Of a stretch of DNA of 64,000 bases, positions 21,501 through 31,032 are shown piece by piece. The position numbers were made by a program, and so were the translations under genes. How positions within the stretch are numbered: position 1 is the stretch's first letter; the number at the start of each line of letters is the position of its first letter. Source of the stretch: Aricia agestis (Eukaryota > Arthropoda > Insecta > Lepidoptera > Lycaenidae); contig NC_056408.1 of NCBI RefSeq assembly GCF_905147365.1, positions 16,988,001-17,052,000 on the forward strand, read 5' to 3'. The notes below the pieces were generated by a model. It was given only the letters and a program-made list of their open reading frames with translations, made no database searches and had not been told where the DNA came from.

Positions 21501-21626
21501 AAAGGTACCGAGAACTCTACTGACTGTCTGAGCAGAGGCTTGACTCCAAATCAGTTAGTCAGACATCCGTTATACTATAATGGCCCGCATTTTGCTCATT
21601 TACCTTTTTACGGAATGGCCGCTTAA
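18516..21626 (+). pseudogene. BEL zinc knuckle, protease, reverse transcriptase and RNase H
   Basis: Zinc-binding cluster C-x2-C-x4-H-x4-C and a second Cys/His group (18590-18680); four copies of a 19-residue repeat (18876-19090); aspartic protease of the A17 type with IDSGS (19399-19412); reverse transcriptase with AVSADIRQMFLQV and the catalytic YTDDV (about 20628-20642, Thr where Val/Ile is usual); a TAG stop at 20838-20840 in L-G-L-Q-*-S-P where a Trp is expected; then in the same frame RNase H with GCADAS, LARLELNAA and FSDSMVTLAW, ending at 21626. One nonsense change separates RT from RNase H. Confidence 0.9.
18876..19090 (+). repeat. 57-bp tandem coding repeat in BEL
   Basis: Units at 18876-18932, 18933-18989, 18990-19046 and a partial from 19047 encode a 19-residue Ser/Pro/Tyr-rich motif (SPSYSPAYEN core). 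The first two are almost identical. They lie between zinc knuckle and protease. Confidence 0.85.
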
Positions 21627-23172
21627 AAAATTCGATCCTAGCAGCTGTGTCGACCCGCCTGAAATTAAAATTAACGTATTAAATACTAATGTAGTTGAAC
21701 GTGTATACCCGCCTTTATATGAGTTGGCTAGACGCGTTTCCTCATGGCCAAAACTCCTTCGCATAGTCATTCTAGTTTTTCGCTTTATAAAGAAGCTTCC
21801 TCGTAAATTTGAAATTCAACATTTAAATTATGCAGAATTAGCAGTTTTACGTGATGTACAAAGTGTTCATTTTTCCGAAGCATTTAAACTTAATTTGTCA
21901 AATAGTAATTTGCCTAAATCTTTCGCTAAGTTAAACGCATATGTTGACGAAGGCATGTTTCGTGTAGGCGGAAGGCTTGCGAACACAAATCTCGACTACG
22001 ATAGCAAACATCCAATATTATTGCCAGGAAAGGATCATGTTGTTAATCTAATTATCGATTACGAACATAAGCGCAATCTACATACCGGACCTGGTCTTTT
22101 ACTTTCAATAATGAGACAGAAATACTGGATTTTTGGTGCTCGCAACGTTATAAGAAGGCGACTTAGTAAATGTAACCTATGTTTTAAATCTAATGCGCGA
22201 CCACAATTTCCGCTAATGGGCGATTTTCCTGCTTGTCGTGTTCGCGAATCTCAACCATTTTCCCATTGTGGCACGGACTTCGCGGGACCTATTCAAATTA
22301 TCCCTTATCGCAAGCGTGGAATACGCTCCTGTAAGGCATATATCTGTTTGTTTATATGCTTAGTAACGCGCGCTATTCACATTGAACTTGTATCCGATTT
22401 ATCAACGGCAACGTTATTAAAAGCTTTAAAACGGTTTTTGTCCCGCCGAGGACCAGTTAGTGTTATCTATTCTGACTGTGGTACTAACTTTCTCGGTGCT
22501 AGATCTCATCTTAACGCTCTATATGATTTAATTAACTCGCCGGAATACAATAAGGAATATTCCACAGTTTTAGTTGAAAACCGTATAAATTGGAAATTTA
22601 ACCCGCCGCAATCGCCGCATCACGGTGGTATTTGGGAAAGTAATATAAAATGTATCAAATCACACTTAAATAAAATTATAGGCAATCAATTATTAACTTA
22701 TGAAGAGATGTCAACCGTACTTACTCAGATTGAATCTTTACTCAATTCGCGTCCGCTTTCATTACACAGTTCGGATCCAAATGATCCGCAACCCTTAACT
22801 CCCGCTCATTTTTTAACTTTAACGCCGCTTAAATCATTGCAACATACTGATTATAATAATGACCGCGAACACTTGCTACAAAAGTATCAGCTGATAGATA
22901 AAATTGTTCAATCCTTCTGGAATAGATGGAGAGTAGAATACCTAAACACGTTACATAGTAGACAAAAGTGGATACAGAAATCCAAGTCAATATGTACTGG
23001 TACAATTGTCTTGATTAATACAAATAATATTCCGCCATTACAGTGGCCAATTGGTATTATCGTCAAGACTTATCCCGGCGCTGACGGAGTTGTACGTGTG
23101 GTAGATGTTAAAACAAAAACCGGTGTTTTTCGTCGCTCCGTTACTAAGCTTTGTCCATTACCTACCCAGTAA
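21580..23172 (+). CDS. BEL integrase region
   Basis: An open frame of 530 codons, shifted one base from the RNase H frame. It has the zinc-binding HHCC domain (H-x-N-L-H ... C-N-L-C), then the catalytic core with HCGTDFAGPI (first Asp, about 22272), IYSDCGTNFLGA (second Asp, about 22471) and SPHHGGIWES (Glu, about 22630), and a C-terminal DUF5641-like tail (WPIGIIVKTYPGADGVVRVV). All three catalytic residues are present. The product integrates the cDNA. The real start is upstream in the pol frame, so the isolated frame is not independently expressed. Confidence 0.9.
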   Translation: MARILLIYLFTEWPLKKFDPSSCVDPPEIKINVLNTNVVERVYPPLYELARRVSSWPKLLRIVILVFRFIKKLPRKFEIQHLNYAELAVLRDVQSVHFSEAFKLNLSNSNLPKSFAKLNAYVDEGMFRVGGRLANTNLDYDSKHPILLPGKDHVVNLIIDYEHKRNLHTGPGLLLSIMRQKYWIFGARNVIRRRLSKCNLCFKSNARPQFPLMGDFPACRVRESQPFSHCGTDFAGPIQIIPYRKRGIRSCKAYICLFICLVTRAIHIELVSDLSTATLLKALKRFLSRRGPVSVIYSDCGTNFLGARSHLNALYDLINSPEYNKEYSTVLVENRINWKFNPPQSPHHGGIWESNIKCIKSHLNKIIGNQLLTYEEMSTVLTQIESLLNSRPLSLHSSDPNDPQPLTPAHFLTLTPLKSLQHTDYNNDREHLLQKYQLIDKIVQSFWNRWRVEYLNTLHSRQKWIQKSKSICTGTIVLINTNNIPPLQWPIGIIVKTYPGADGVVRVVDVKTKTGVFRRSVTKLCPLPTQ

Positions 23173-23348
23173 ATGTAACATTTTTTCTATTCGTAGTCTA
23201 TAAGTATTATTTAAGTTATTTTGTTAACTATTTCACTCGGGTGAACTCGCGTTAATTTAATTTGTTTCTCGTATAATAACCGCTTAATTATAACGCATTT
23301 AAACATTAGCTAATTTATATTTTGAAAGTGGATAATACTATCCCTTTC

Positions 23349-23844
23349 AAGGGGGGGAGGATGAAGGCGCCGTTTGTTATATTTCTATGAATTGTTGCCG
23401 CATATAATTTATAACGCCATCTGTTGTTGTGTTTGTGCACTGTTATGACATTGGTCGAGGTCTTATCGATCCTGTCCTATATATAATCCTCTCTTTCCCT
23501 CGATATCCGCTACGCGAGTTTGGCGCCACTTGCGCCAATAGTGAACTTCGCCGCAAATCGTGGCCGCAGGACTGAAAGAGTGAAGTTTTTTCTGTTCCGC
23601 TTGAGCCGCGCTCCGCTAACCGCACCGCGCTTCGCTAAAAGCCGCGAATTTACTATAACCGACCAAAAAGGGGGGCCCCCTATACATGTGACGCTGAAAA
23701 TCCGCTGTTCCCATCCAAGGTAAAATCTCTAATTTGTTATATTGTATTCATGCAGCAGCAGATATTAACTTGTGGTGTGGTAACGATTCATAGTTTGTAA
23801 ATTTTTTAAACCTAATACAGTCCACTAAATTCGCATACAAACCA
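23349..23844 (+). repeat. BEL polypurine tract and 3' LTR
   Basis: The PPT aagggggggagga (23349-23361) is followed by the 483-bp LTR at 23362-23844. It differs from the 5' LTR at the gtcgct/gccgca site, one g/a, one ggt indel and one final g/a. Confidence 0.95.
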
Positions 23845-24043
23845 AAATGGAATTTCAAAACAATATTTGACTTTGAGCTTCGTGGATATCCGTTATTTTT
23901 ATTTATTTAATTAATATAATATTTATTATTAAATATTATTTTAGTCATACCATAATTTTCAAAAATAATTTTAATTCACCTCTTTGAGCTCGTTTGAGTG
24001 GAATAAGAGTTGCTTAGGAATAAGTAATAATATCAATAATAAT
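23845..24043. other. AT-rich spacer right of the BEL element
   Basis: It starts with the target duplication AAATG. It is probably the 3' flank of Tc1-type copy 1. No gene. Confidence 0.4.
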
Positions 24044-24304
24044 ATCTATGGACGCTTCACACCACGTCAATCTGGCCCTGTGCTAAGTACCTGAAGGACT
24101 TGTGTTACAGGTACCAGACAACGGAAATATATTTAATACTTTTATACTATACATATATTTAAGATTTTTATTATATCATACACATATTTTATACACATCC
24201 AGACCCGGGAACATTGAAAACTTTTTGTTCCGTCGGCGGGATTCGAACCTGCGACCCCCGGCTTGAGCTACCGACGCGCTCACCACTGAGCCACAGAGGT
24301 CGTC
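24044..24304 (-). mobile_element. tRNA-derived SINE, copy 2
   Basis: The inverted copy of 3803-4085. On minus it has box A (tggctcagtggt) and box B (ggttcgaatcc) and the same body. A short internal deletion near 24095 separates it from copy 1. Confidence 0.85.
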
Positions 24305-24390
24305 ATGTAGTAATGTCTTTTCCTCGCTCGGCTAGGTACAAAACAAAAATTGACAATTGACAGTGACTAACGTCATCAATTAAAGTGATT

Positions 24391-24556
24391 ATTTTTCCGA
24401 CCCAAATATCGACCAATAGAATTGCACCATTCGACGTCACGTGGTACAACCTACATGGTATTATACTGATAATTTTTTGAAAATTTTCTCTGGTAGTTGC
24501 TATATATAAAAAACAAATTCTAATTCTATTGGCCGACATTTGGGACGGATTACAAA
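24391..24556. mobile_element. Palindromic MITE
   Basis: Arms 24391-24421 and 24522-24556 are reverse complements with few mismatches (core cgaccaatagaatt / aattctattggccg). The non-coding centre is about 100 bp. Confidence 0.6.
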
Positions 24557-24658
24557 TCTAAACTTTATACTTATTTATATAAGTACAAAGTTTAGACGAC
24601 CATAATATGGTCGATATAGGTTCACACGCTCACCATTTGTGTGCAGTACCCGAGATAT

Positions 24659-24877
24659 TCCATAGTCCAATTTAGTAAAAAGATTTGGTGATCTTCCCGC
24701 TATTAAAATAATGATGGATGATTTTTTAGTCTATGGCAAAGATATAAATGAACATAATGAAAATTTACAAAAAGTCCTACAAAGAGCCCGAGAAATAAAT
24801 CTTAAATTTAATAGAGAAAAGTCAGTTATTTGCCAAACAAAGGTAAAGTACTTAGGGCATATATTTAGCAGTCAGTT
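24659..24877 (+). pseudogene. Ty3/gypsy reverse transcriptase fragment
   Basis: RFGDLPAIKI is followed by MMDDFLVYGKDI (the catalytic YIDD-type box with the first residues altered to M-M-D-D), then REINLKFNREKS and KVKYLGHIFS. About 70 codons of gypsy RT remain. It is cut on the right by a copia LTR end. Confidence 0.8.
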
Positions 24878-25886
24878 TCCACTTCCACTGCTCGTAAACA
24901 TATTCTGCGAACAGGTTATGGTCCCAGAACTCCGGATTGCTATAGATTAATATCGCGGTAAAGCGAGGTCGGAACAAAGGACGGGCCGGGTCAAACGGTA
25001 TAGATATGGAAGCTACTTCAGAAAACCAAAACTTAGTGTTATTGGAAGGATTATCGAATTGGACGTCTTGGAAGTTTCAAATTCGTGTAATATTAAAAGC
25101 ACAAGGAATATTTGGAGTTGTAGACGGATCGGATATAAATGATGGACAAGATGTAAAATGGCCGACACGAGACGCAAAGGCACAATCGATAATTGTAACA
25201 AGGCTGAACAACAAAAATATTTTACAAGTGTCAAACTGTGAGACTGCTAAAGAAATATGGGAAAAGTTGTGTTCAATATATGAATCGAAATCTGACACGT
25301 CTTTACACATATTGCAACAAAAGTTTTTTGAAGCCCAATATACTAAAAATGAGGAAATATAATTATATATTGCAAAGCTAGAAGGATTGGCAAATAGAAT
25401 AAATCAGGCAGGTGGAAAAATACCCGAATCCATGGTAGTCACTAAAATTATTAGTTCTTTGCCAGAAAATTTTAGACATTTTATTTCAGCTTGGGATTCA
25501 GTTCCTATGGCAGACAGGAGATTATCTGAATTGATATCCAGATTGGTGCTAGTAGAGCAACGTAACAATGTTTATGAGGAGAAAATGGCTTTATCTATCC
25601 AATCAAGAAACAGCGAAAGAAAATGTTTTAAATGTCAACAAGTTGGACATTATAAAAAAAACTGTAAGAAAAACATGAACAATTTTAACACTGGTAAAAA
25701 CTATAAGCAGTGTAAAATATGTAAAAAGTTTAATCATAAAGAAAAAGACTGCTGGTTTAGAAATAAAAATAATTCATACCAAAAATCTGACAACATAAAA
25801 GGTAATACAAATGCATTCATTACATCAGCGATAAACTTTTCCTATAGCAATCCACTTCCACTGGTCGTAAACATATTCTGCGAACA
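24878..25886 (+). mobile_element. Miniature copia remnant: LTR end, primer site, gag, LTR end
   Basis: A 36-bp sequence (tccacttccactg.tcgtaa... to gaaca) occurs at 24878-24913 and again at 25851-25886. The left one is followed by ggttatggtcccag, close to the copia primer site, so both pieces are LTR 3' ends. Between them lies gag only. The right joint falls inside the gag frame. Most of the LTR, all of pol and the outer ends are gone. Confidence 0.7.
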
Positions 25887-25893
25887 GGGTTGA
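25006..25893 (+). pseudogene. Ty1/copia Gag
   Basis: ATG at 25006 starts a Gag with a UBN2-type core (LSNWTSWKFQIRVILKAQGI; CETAKEIWEKLCSIYESKSD) that hits a TAA at 25360, one codon away from continuing as YIAKLEGLANRI in the same frame. It then carries the zinc knuckle CFKCQQVGHYKKNC and a second CKICKKFNHKEKDC. The last codons read into the LTR piece. Only one nonsense codon separates it from an open Gag. Confidence 0.85.
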
Positions 25894-25902
25894 ATCAAAA
25901 TT

Positions 25903-25998
25903 TTTCAGAACTACCTGATACCTACCACCGGTTCCGGAACTACCCCGGCGAGAAGAACCGGCGTAAGAAACTCGCACGGGTTCCACTTTTTACCAAAA
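25903..25998 (-). mobile_element. LINE 3'-UTR fragment
   Basis: It is the reverse complement of the LINE 3' end at 36600-36680: both contain gtttcttacgccggttctt and an accggtggtag block. It is a short 5'-truncated copy of the same LINE family in inverse orientation. Confidence 0.75.
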
Positions 25999-26001
25999 AA
26001 T

Positions 26002-26090
26002 AGAGAGAAGAATTGTTCAAATCTCAAGCATTCCTTGAAACAAACAGAGGTCACGTGGAATTTCTTTTACAAGAAATAGCGCCTAGAGAG
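26002..26090 (+). pseudogene. Unidentified exon, left half of a split reading
   Basis: Thirty codons (FLETNRGHVEFLLQEIAPRE at the end) lead to a donor (gag|gtatgt, 26090/26091) in phase 0. The acceptor at 29071-29080 resumes in phase with VAFNEARF. The family is not recognised. The 3-kb intron holds the mariner and a Helitron end. Confidence 0.4.
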
Positions 26091-26259
26091 GTATGTCTCA
26101 ATTATTATGTTCCTATATCATTTTTTTTAAACATCTATTAAGTATAATGATACTACTTTTAACAGTTTACTACTACTTGAAACCGTTAAAGTAATATCAT
26201 TTAATCGCGAAAATCTAACACATTACTATCAAATCTTATATCTTTAAACGAGCAATTCT

Positions 26260-26261
<2 letters not shown>

Positions 26262-26333
<72 letters not shown>
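26262..26333. repeat. (TA)n microsatellite, left flank of mariner
   Basis: About 36 TA units. A shorter TA run (28780-28804) flanks the other side, so the mariner inserted within a TA microsatellite. Confidence 0.95.
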
Positions 26334-26336
<3 letters not shown>

Positions 26337-26772
26337 GGTTACCTCGTAAGTCGACCTAGATCCTTTAAGGGGCTATAATTTAGATCATTTCTGACTGATT
26401 TGACTATGAAACACCCTATCCTAAATCCAATGGTTTTCGAGATAAACTAATTTTAAGTATTTTTCATAAAAAGTCCATTTTTTGCCTTTTGTTGTATCTC
26501 CTTTTTGTAATCTGAGGCTCTGGTATGTTTGTTTATACGTTTTATTTTAGAAGATAAATTGCTTTATCCATTACAATAAAAAAAAATACAATTGCAGAAT
26601 AAAATGAGTCGTAAAAGATGGAGAAAAGTGAAAAATCAAACAAGAAAAAAACCTAAGATGTGTCTTTCTTTAAGCGATACTTAAAAAAAATCTATGGAAG
26701 TCTGTTTGCAGATGAGCTTAAAAACATCTCCGTTTTGTCAGCTATCCAAAAAGGTATAACATTATAGGGTAA
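26334..26772. repeat. Mariner left TIR
   Basis: Starts cagggttacctcgtaagtcg and ends attatagggtaa. It pairs with 28340-28777. Confidence 0.9.
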
Positions 26773-26894
26773 TAGCAGTTTTTATTACAAAAAACTCAGA
26801 TGATAGCCTCCCCGGGCATTGAAATAAAAATATTAGTTAGTTCTAAAAATTAAACAAAAAAATGTAAACAGTAAATATTTATTAAATTTTGTTT

Positions 26895-28034
26895 TTACAG
26901 TTCATTTTCTACGTGTCCGCCTCTGTTTCGGACACAAATTCGCATTCTTTTTCTCAAAGCACTTTTAACTACTCCAGTTGTTAGTGTAGTTCGCATTTTA
27001 TCGGCTGCATCAATAATCTTTTGGCGTAAAACTTCTACACTCGTTATGGGATTGGGGTCGTCATACACCAAAGTCTTCATGTGTCCCCATACGTAATAGT
27101 CCATGGGGGTTAAGTCGGGACTTCTGGCTGGCCATGGTGTAGGTCCACCTCTCCCAATCCACTTATTGGGATACGTCGTATCTAGCAATTGTCGGACTGA
27201 TCTTCGGTAATGTGCAGGACAACCGTCGTGTTGAAACCACATATTTTGGGTGATTTCCGCCGGTAAGTCCTGCAATAGTTGTGGTAATTCTTCAGTCAAA
27301 AAGTTTTCATATGTTTCTCCATTTAAATTTTCGGGTAGAAAATATGGGCCAATTAAATGGTTACAAACTATACCCATCCACACATTCAAACTAAATCGCC
27401 TCTGGGATCCCTTTGCTCTTTTCTTTTTTGGATTTCCGTCTGCCTTTGAGGCCCAATAGTGAGCATTGTGGTAATTTGTTATACCATCTTTGTCAAATTT
27501 GGACTCATCAGTCCACAAAATGCGTTTAAAAAAATTTGGGTCTTCTAAATCGGCATGCAGCATAAATCTGCAGAAATCCAATCTCCTCACAGGATCGCCT
27601 TCTTCGATGACTTGTACGGGCGTGTAATGGTATGGGTATAAGCCAGCTGTATGGACGGTGGACCACACTTTCCACTGCGAGCATCCAAGATCTCGGGCAA
27701 CAACACTCGTTGTTGTAGTTGGATCTGATCTAAATCGTTGTACTATATCGTTATCTTGTTCGTCGTCATCATTAACACGTGGACGACCCAGGTCAGACCG
27801 TCGTCTTGAAACTGAACCAGTCTCTCTAATTCGTCGGTAAACTCCATCAAACACACTGACATCTGGGGCGCGGCGGTTAGGAAACCGTCGTGTGTATTCG
27901 GCACGAGCTCTTGATGATACACCATCGCAATATCCGTAACACAATAACATGTCAGCATATTCCTCGTTCGTATAGGCCGCCATTTTAAACAGTTCCAAAT
28001 CAGAAGCACAAAACAAAGTCCACAAAGCAAGCAC
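26895..28034 (-). CDS. DD41D mariner-family transposase
   Basis: An open frame of 379 codons. The likely true start is the Met at codon 18 (position 27983, MAAYTNEEY), giving 362 residues, because the first 17 codons lack any conserved feature. An N-terminal helix-turn-helix region (about 35-75) and a second one (95-135) precede the DDE core: ILWTDESKF (D176), WFQHDGCPAHY (D270) and SPDLTPMDYYVWG (D312). Forty-one residues lie between the last two Asp, which defines DD41D (the rosa/visitor group). All catalytic residues are present and no stop or shift is seen. It would cut and paste the element at TA sites. Confidence 0.92.
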   Translation of the reverse strand: MLALWTLFCASDLELFKMAAYTNEEYADMLLCYGYCDGVSSRARAEYTRRFPNRRAPDVSVFDGVYRRIRETGSVSRRRSDLGRPRVNDDDEQDNDIVQRFRSDPTTTTSVVARDLGCSQWKVWSTVHTAGLYPYHYTPVQVIEEGDPVRRLDFCRFMLHADLEDPNFFKRILWTDESKFDKDGITNYHNAHYWASKADGNPKKKRAKGSQRRFSLNVWMGIVCNHLIGPYFLPENLNGETYENFLTEELPQLLQDLPAEITQNMWFQHDGCPAHYRRSVRQLLDTTYPNKWIGRGGPTPWPARSPDLTPMDYYVWGHMKTLVYDDPNPITSVEVLRQKIIDAADKMRTTLTTGVVKSALRKRMRICVRNRGGHVENEL

Positions 28035-28339
28035 AGGTAGTCACGAAGATAAAACGGGATCAGTCCAGAAATACAAGCCGAGTCAAAAAACAGAGAGAGC
28101 ACAGAGCAAGAATCGCATCTACCACGGACGAATCGCATGAGCAGACTAAGCTAAATCTTTTGTTTAGTCATCCAAACTCCAAAGTAACTCAAACTATCCT
28201 TTTTCTCACTCCCACATACACAAAACGTATCTCATCTCGCTCGCACGTATCCTATTTCAAACAAGGATACTTAACAAAATACCGGAATTTTTGCTACCTG
28301 TGGGCCTTTTAACAAAGTTTTTTTTATGAGGTTTTGATG

Positions 28340-28774
28340 TTACCCTATAATGTTATACCTTTTTGGATAGCTGACAAAATGGAGATGTTTTAAGCTTATC
28401 TGCAAACAGACTTCCATAGATTTTTTTTAAGTATCGCTTAAAGAAAGACACATCTTAGGTTTTATTTTTGTTTGATTTTTCACTTTTCACCATCTTTTAC
28501 GACTCATTTTATTCTGAAATTGTATTTTTTTTTATTGTTATGGATAGAGCAATTCATTTTCTAAAATAAAACGTATAAACAAATATACCAGAGCCTCAGA
28601 ATAAAAAAAGGAGATACAACAAAAGGCAAAAAATAGACTGTTTATGAAAAATACTTAAAATTAGATTATCTCGAAAACCATTGGATTTAGGATAGGGTGT
28701 TTCATAGTCAAATCAGTCAGAAATTATCTTAACTATAGCCCCTTAAAGGATCTAGGTCGACTTACGAGGTAACC

Positions 28775-28777
<3 letters not shown>
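28340..28777. repeat. Mariner right TIR
   Basis: Starts ttaccctataatg and ends cttacgaggtaaccctg. The base after it is TG then TA, so the right TA target copy is displaced by two bases or mutated. Confidence 0.9.
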
Positions 28778-28804
<27 letters not shown>

Positions 28805-28805
<1 letters not shown>

Positions 28806-28882
28806 GCTAGGAATCATTTTTAGAAAATGTCATTTTATTCGTGTTTTATCGAATAGCGAGCAAAGCTCGGTCAAATAGCTAG
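28805..28882 (+). mobile_element. Helitron 3' terminus, copy 2
   Basis: It matches 4416-4492 at nearly every base. The stem cgagc/gctcg (28857-28869) and the terminal CTAG at 28879-28882 before T are present. It begins directly at the TA run, so it is 5'-truncated or lost its body. Confidence 0.75.
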
Positions 28883-29080
28883 TAAGTGCTTTAATATATG
28901 CATTTATTTGAGGTATTAATTATAACTTTCTGGTTTTGGGTTAATTCATTTACACGTTGTATATATGACATAGGTTATTATACATATTATGATTTACATT
29001 ATTATATTATTTCAAGTAATAAAATAGCAAGTAATAGTATGTATATTTAGACAATAATTAGTATTTTAAATTTTTTTCAG

Positions 29081-29296
29081 GTTGCATTTAATGAAGCAAG
29101 ATTTATACGCTATCCTTGCTGTTAGAGAGATCAACAACAGCCGGTTCATCCAGTTCCAGAACCAGACGAGCCGGTCAATAAACCAGTTGTGCCAGAGGAA
29201 GAGTTATTGCCGCTTAGTACTTTTAATCTTGGCGGCCATCAAGACGTTGCATATTTAGCAGTTATGACAAAATCCAGACAAAAATCTTTAAATTAA
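29081..29296 (+). pseudogene. Unidentified exon, right half of a split reading
   Basis: After the acceptor tttttttcag it reads VAFNEARFIRYP in phase with 26002-26090, then a stop. One frame over, an open Pro/Glu-rich segment (VHPVPEPDEPVNKPVVPEEE) ends at TAA (29294-29296). It may be a real gene fragment or an unrecognised transposon protein. Confidence 0.4.
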
Positions 29297-30445
29297 CTAG
29301 AAATGAAATCGTCCCTCATCTGACTTACATTTTTAACCTATGTCTTGGCTCTGGCGTTTTTCCGATGTTCTAAAAAAAGCATTAGTTCACCCGATCTTTA
29401 AATCTGGAAATCCTCATGTTATCGGAAACTACAGACCTATACCAGTACTTACAGTAACGTCCAAAATTTTAGAAAAAATCTTAAATCGACACTTAAAGAG
29501 TTTCTTAACTCGAAATAATATTATCGCACCTAATCAATGCCTTGACGTGGGAGAGCCATGCTTCGGCACGAATGGGCCGGCTCGACCGGAGAAATACCAC
29601 GTCCTCACAGAAAACCGGCGTGAAACAGCGCTTGCGCTGTGTTTCGCCGAGTGAGTGAGTTTACCGGAGGCCCAATCCCCTACCCTATTCCCTTCCCTAT
29701 CCTCCCTTATACCGTTCCCTTTCCATCCCTACCTTCCCCTATTACCCTATTCCCTCTTAAAAGGCTGGCAACGCACCTGCAGCTCTTCTGATGCTGCGAG
29801 TGTCCATGGGCGACGGAAGTTGCTTTCCATCAGGTGACCCGTTTGCTCGTTTGCCCCCTTATTTCATAAAAAAAAAAAAAAAAAAAAAACGGTTTTATGA
29901 ACACTAAATCAACAGAAGACGCTACTCTTTCCTTAACTGAAACAATAACTAAGCATTTAGATAGCAAGAAAAAAGACATAGGTGTATTTATTGATTTGTC
30001 AAAAGCGTTTGACACTGTTCCTATTTCTCTACTTCTCTAAAACTCTAAAAGAATGGAGTCTCTACTACTCTAAAAGAATGGAGTCAGTTGGTATACGTGG
30101 ATTAGCTTTAGATATCTTTACAAGCTATCTCTCTAAAAGAACACAGCAAGTAAAGCTGGGAAATTTTGTGAGTAAGGAAGCAAAACTTGCCTTTGGCGTT
30201 CCACAGGGCAGCGTATTAGGACCCACGCTTTTCTTACTGTATATAAATAGTTTGTGCAAAACTACTATACCATACTGCCAAATAATTACCTATGCCGACG
30301 ATACCGCTCTCATCATCCATGGGAATAACTGGGAACAAGTTCGTGACAGAACTGAAGTGGCAATGCGTTATATAATGACATGGTTATCTTCCAGTCTACT
30401 AACACTCAATATAGACAAAACGAAATATCACGTTCCGGGACAGTA
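29297..30445 (+). pseudogene. LINE reverse transcriptase fragment (jockey/CR1-like)
   Basis: Blocks: KALVHPIFKSGNPHVIGNYR at 29370, then a SINE at 29541-29889, then KSTEDATLSLTETITKHLDS and IGVFIDLSKAFDTV (29890-30020), a 25-bp direct duplication (ctctaaaagaatggagtc at 30043 and 30068) that breaks the frame, then FGVPQGSVLGPTLFLLYIN and the catalytic TYADDTAL (30290). The endonuclease and C-terminal ends are absent. The RT reading is restored if the SINE is removed (NQC|GFMN). Confidence 0.85.
29541..29889 (+). mobile_element. Poly(A)-tailed SINE widespread in moths
   Basis: A unit of about 330 bp beginning gacgtgggagagccatgctt and ending ccccttatttcataa with a 22-A run (29868-29889). It interrupts the RT frame. 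I recognise this unit as a common lepidopteran short retroposon, but I cannot name its family. No clear target duplication is visible. Confidence 0.7.
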
Positions 30446-31032
30446 AGTCGAGAGGCGGGCCGCAATTTCCTATATATTACGACACAACGTCTGTCGACGG
30501 CTGATTTTGAGCTTCGAAATATGGCAGCCCGTCGAGCAACGGGCGTCAACCATAGAATATATAGTAGGCTGACGTATTTGTGTCGTATTACAAGAACTTA
30601 GAACTATCTAGTGTCACATCGTGAAGTTTTATGAGCACACAAGTAAACTACACGCACACATGCAAACTTGTCTCGTGTTGTGACATAACGGCCTGGGCCG
30701 GGTGCACGTATACGCATCCCCCCACTTCAGTCGGAACTGTGTCACAGCGCGGGAGCCTCGCGTCGCTCGAGTCAACGCCACGGAACACGATCGCAAAACG
30801 TAGGTATTATTTCATAATGACTTGTATTTTATAGTTATTTTGTTATAAAATGTGTTCACGAATAAGTACAAACGTATAGAATGTAAATATTGTTGTTAAA
30901 TCTTGTCGAAATCCTTGTATTTCTATAGTGTTAAAGATTATACCTATTATCTGTAGGTAGGTATGTTATTTCTGCAATCTTTGTATTACTGTGGTGTTAG
31001 TGGTTATACTTACTATGCTTACCTCTTCGTAG
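30446..31032. other. 590 bp with possible piggyBac 5' end, no gene
   Basis: A GC-richer patch at 30680-30800 leads into the piggyBac exon at 31033 and resembles in style the patch at 45560-45640. No terminal repeat or TTAA site could be fixed. Confidence 0.3.

Larger units (their letters stand above)
16778..23844 (+). mobile_element. Complete BEL/Pao retrotransposon
   Basis: A 7.07-kb element with LTRs at 16778-17263 and 23362-23844 and an exact 5-bp target duplication AAATG (16773-16777 and 23845-23849). LTRs differ by about four substitutions and one 3-bp indel. The inside is gag, protease, reverse transcriptase, RNase H, integrase in BEL order. Frames are broken at three places in gag, by one nonsense codon after RT and by one frameshift before integrase. 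No envelope-like gene is present. Confidence 0.95.
26334..28777 (-). mobile_element. DD41D mariner-type transposon with long TIRs
   Basis: A 2.44-kb element with terminal inverted repeats at 26334-26772 and 28340-28777 (about 439 bp each, with scattered mismatches), ends CAGGGTTACC / GGTAACCCTG and TA next to the left end. Between them is one intact transposase gene on minus. Such long TIRs are unusual for mariner-type elements. Confidence 0.9.
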
